Source: Pirellulaceae bacterium (GTDB taxonomy: Bacteria > Planctomycetota > Planctomycetia > Pirellulales > Pirellulaceae). From it: a stretch of DNA of 7,739 nucleotides. How positions within the stretch are numbered: the first letter of the stretch is position 1; each line of letters begins with the position of its first letter. The DNA is taken from the NCBI GenBank assembly GCA_030744095.1, contig JASLRF010000475.1, forward strand, positions 1-7,739. Reading direction: 5' to 3'. The notes beneath the pieces were generated by a model. It was not told the DNA's origin. It worked only from the letters and a program-made list of their open reading frames with translations, and did no database searches. Below, piece after piece: positions 7,121-7,739 of the stretch. Both the position numbers and the translations under genes were made by a program.

Positions 7121-7127
7121 TTAAACC

Positions 7128-7144
7128 CACGGCCTACGGCCGTG
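7128..7144 (+). repeat. Probable left-end hairpin of the IS200-type element
   Basis: CACGGCC (7128-7134), loop TAC, GGCCGTG (7138-7144): a perfect 7-bp stem. In IS200/IS605 elements the Y1 transposase binds such subterminal hairpins in single-stranded DNA and cuts a short distance away. The same arm recurs at 7728-7734 near the window end. Confidence 0.6.
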
Positions 7145-7191
7145 CGACCCTAATAGGCTCTGCCGGTCCGGCGTGAATAGAATACGCTCCA

Positions 7192-7223
7192 TCTCCGTTC
7201 AAGCCCCGCTGGGCTAGAGGAGA
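7192..7223 (+). promoter_or_regulatory. Possible RNA structure hiding the transposase ribosome binding site
   Basis: The transposase has a strong Shine-Dalgarno sequence AGAGGAG (7216-7222), 9 nt before its ATG, which fixes the start at 7232. TCTCC (7192-7196) can pair with GGAGA (7219-7223) within it, enclosing a second stem AGCCC 7202-7206 / GGGCT 7211-7215. The fold would keep translation low. A 5' UTR structure that sequesters the ribosome binding site is known for the enterobacterial IS200 transposase; its presence here is inferred from base pairing alone. Confidence 0.45.
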
Positions 7224-7231
7224 CAGAGCGC

Positions 7232-7654
7232 ATGGAAAACTTTGAATCGTTGTCGCACGGCCGTTGGGAGTGCAAGTACCACATAGTGTTCATTCCGAAG
7301 TATCGCAGAAAGGTGATTTATGGCAAGTTGCGTTCCGCGATAGGGCGAATCATTCGGGATTTGTGCCAACAGAAAGGAGTAGAAGTTTTGGAGGGGCATG
7401 CGATGCCCGACCATATCCACGTATGCCTCAAGATCCCACCAAAGTATGCGGTGTCGTATATCATTGGGTTCGTGAAAGGCAAGAGCGCGGTTCGTGTTCA
7501 TCGAGAGCTTCTGAAGGAGCGACGAATGACAGGCCTGCACTTTTGGGCGTCAGGCTATTGGGTGAGCACAGTGGGGCGTGATGAAGCGGCAGTGCGACGC
7601 TACATACGTGAGCAGGACAACTGGGACAAGGGACAGGGGAAACTGTTCGACTAA
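7232..7654 (+). CDS. tnpA: IS200/IS605-family Y1 (HUH) transposase TnpA
   Basis: This 140-residue enzyme catalyses single-strand excision and integration of the surrounding element. It appears intact and of normal length for the family. The start region has the family pattern WECKYHIVFIPKYRRKVIYG (residues 12-31). The metal-binding HUH motif is DHIHV with H61 and H63. The catalytic tyrosine should be Y124 in RRYIREQ; the 61-residue gap from H63 to Y124 matches known Y1 enzymes. VKGKSAV (81-87) and FWASGYWVSTVG (104-115) are also family-typical. The ATG has a good AGAGGAG site 9 nt upstream. No tnpB or tnpB remnant is seen. It is read in the opposite direction to the gene it seems to interrupt. 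All key residues are present, so the element may be active. Confidence 0.93.
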   Translation: MENFESLSHGRWECKYHIVFIPKYRRKVIYGKLRSAIGRIIRDLCQQKGVEVLEGHAMPDHIHVCLKIPPKYAVSYIIGFVKGKSAVRVHRELLKERRMTGLHFWASGYWVSTVGRDEAAVRRYIREQDNWDKGQGKLFD

Positions 7655-7676
7655 CTTAACTATCGCAACTAAAACC

Positions 7677-7691
7677 AGCCCCAGCGGGGCT
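7677..7691 (+). terminator. Hairpin after the transposase gene, possible terminator
   Basis: AGCCCC (7677-7682), loop AGC, GGGGCT (7686-7691): a 6-bp GC-rich stem preceded by AAAA (7671-7674) and followed by TATCC. It lies 22 nt after the stop. The T-tract is poor, so termination is possible but not certain. Part of it, CCCAGCGGGGCTT at 7680-7692, is the exact reverse complement of 7201-7213 upstream of the gene. Confidence 0.4.
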
Positions 7692-7706
7692 TATCCTCAC
7701 GCAAAC

Positions 7707-7723
7707 GCCCCGCTTTGCGGGGC
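7707..7723 (+). repeat. Perfect 7-bp GC hairpin near the right end of the element
   Basis: GCCCCGC (7707-7713), loop TTT, GCGGGGC (7717-7723). It may be part of the right-end recognition structure or a second transcription stop. The end-mirroring arm at 7727-7739 is the better candidate for the true right-end hairpin because it copies the left-end arm. Confidence 0.45.
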
Positions 7724-7739
7724 AAGCCACGGCCCATGG

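Larger units (their letters stand above)
7121..7739 (+). mobile_element. IS200/IS605-family insertion sequence, right end outside the window
   Basis: The element holds a single Y1 transposase gene and no tnpB in the visible part, which fits the IS200 group. A perfect 7-bp hairpin with a TAC loop at 7128-7144 is the likely left-end recognition hairpin. The last 13 bases (CCACGGCCCATGG, 7727-7739) repeat its first arm and begin an equivalent hairpin, so the right end is probably just past the window. The exact left tip is uncertain; it should lie within about 20 nt upstream of the hairpin. Such elements move as single-stranded DNA and make no target duplication, so a repeat at the ends is not expected. 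Confidence 0.7.

Noticed and set aside
6897..7124. Plus-strand open frame of 75 codons
   Set aside because: It lies antisense to the better-supported minus-strand remnant, begins inside the hairpin after the protease, and its product is a low-complexity Ser/Thr/Pro string without a ribosome binding site.
1..7739. CRISPR array or tRNA/rRNA gene
   Set aside because: No regularly spaced direct repeats, no tRNA cloverleaf with a T-arm consensus and no rRNA sequence was seen on either strand.

Overview
The window looks like chromosomal DNA from a planctomycete, probably of the Pirellulaceae/Rhodopirellula type. Three protein signatures support this: a BBP7-type outer-membrane barrel protein, a giant exported protein that opens with a FEQLEDRRLLA motif and ends in a dockerin, and GEVED/SdrD-like/Big_9-like surface modules. 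The assignment rests on protein families only; no rRNA or other taxonomic marker is present.

Layout. (1) Positions 1-528 (+) hold the C-terminal end of a BBP7-family beta-barrel protein whose start lies left of the window. (2) Positions 529-1130 are non-coding. They hold GC-rich dyads after the first gene, a promoter matching the sigma-70 consensus exactly (TTGACA, 16 bp, TATAAT; 836-863), and a leader of about 260 nt with two abutting hairpins. The second hairpin is followed by five Ts and looks like an intrinsic terminator. No other clear promoter lies between it and the next gene, so the leader is either an attenuated 5' UTR or a separate small RNA of about 210 nt. (3) Positions 1131-6872 (+) encode a 1913-residue secreted M36 (fungalysin-type) zinc metalloprotease. 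Its order is a basic N-terminus, propeptide, catalytic domain (HEYGH and EGWSD), two SdrD-B-like domains, a GEVED domain, three Big_9/cadherin-like domains interleaved with two cohesin-like domains, a type I dockerin and an acidic tail. A bulged 10-bp hairpin follows 10 nt after the stop. (4) Positions 6956-7120 (-) read as the last 54 codons of an unrecognised gene, with no start codon and cut at its 5' end where the mobile element begins. (5) From about 7121 to the window end lies an IS200/IS605-family element with an intact 140-residue Y1 HUH transposase (7232-7654, +). It has a left-end hairpin, a possible RNA structure over the transposase ribosome binding site, and right-flank hairpins that run off the window.

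The BBP7 protein and the protease are both cell-envelope or extracellular proteins, but a 600-bp gap with its own promoter separates them, so they are not an obvious operon. I see no clearly new multi-gene system. The observations most worth testing are the structured leader of the protease gene, whose terminator loop is exactly complementary to a segment near the predicted RNA 5' end; the gene apparently interrupted by the IS200-type element; and the joining of cohesin-like modules and a dockerin to a protease in one polypeptide.
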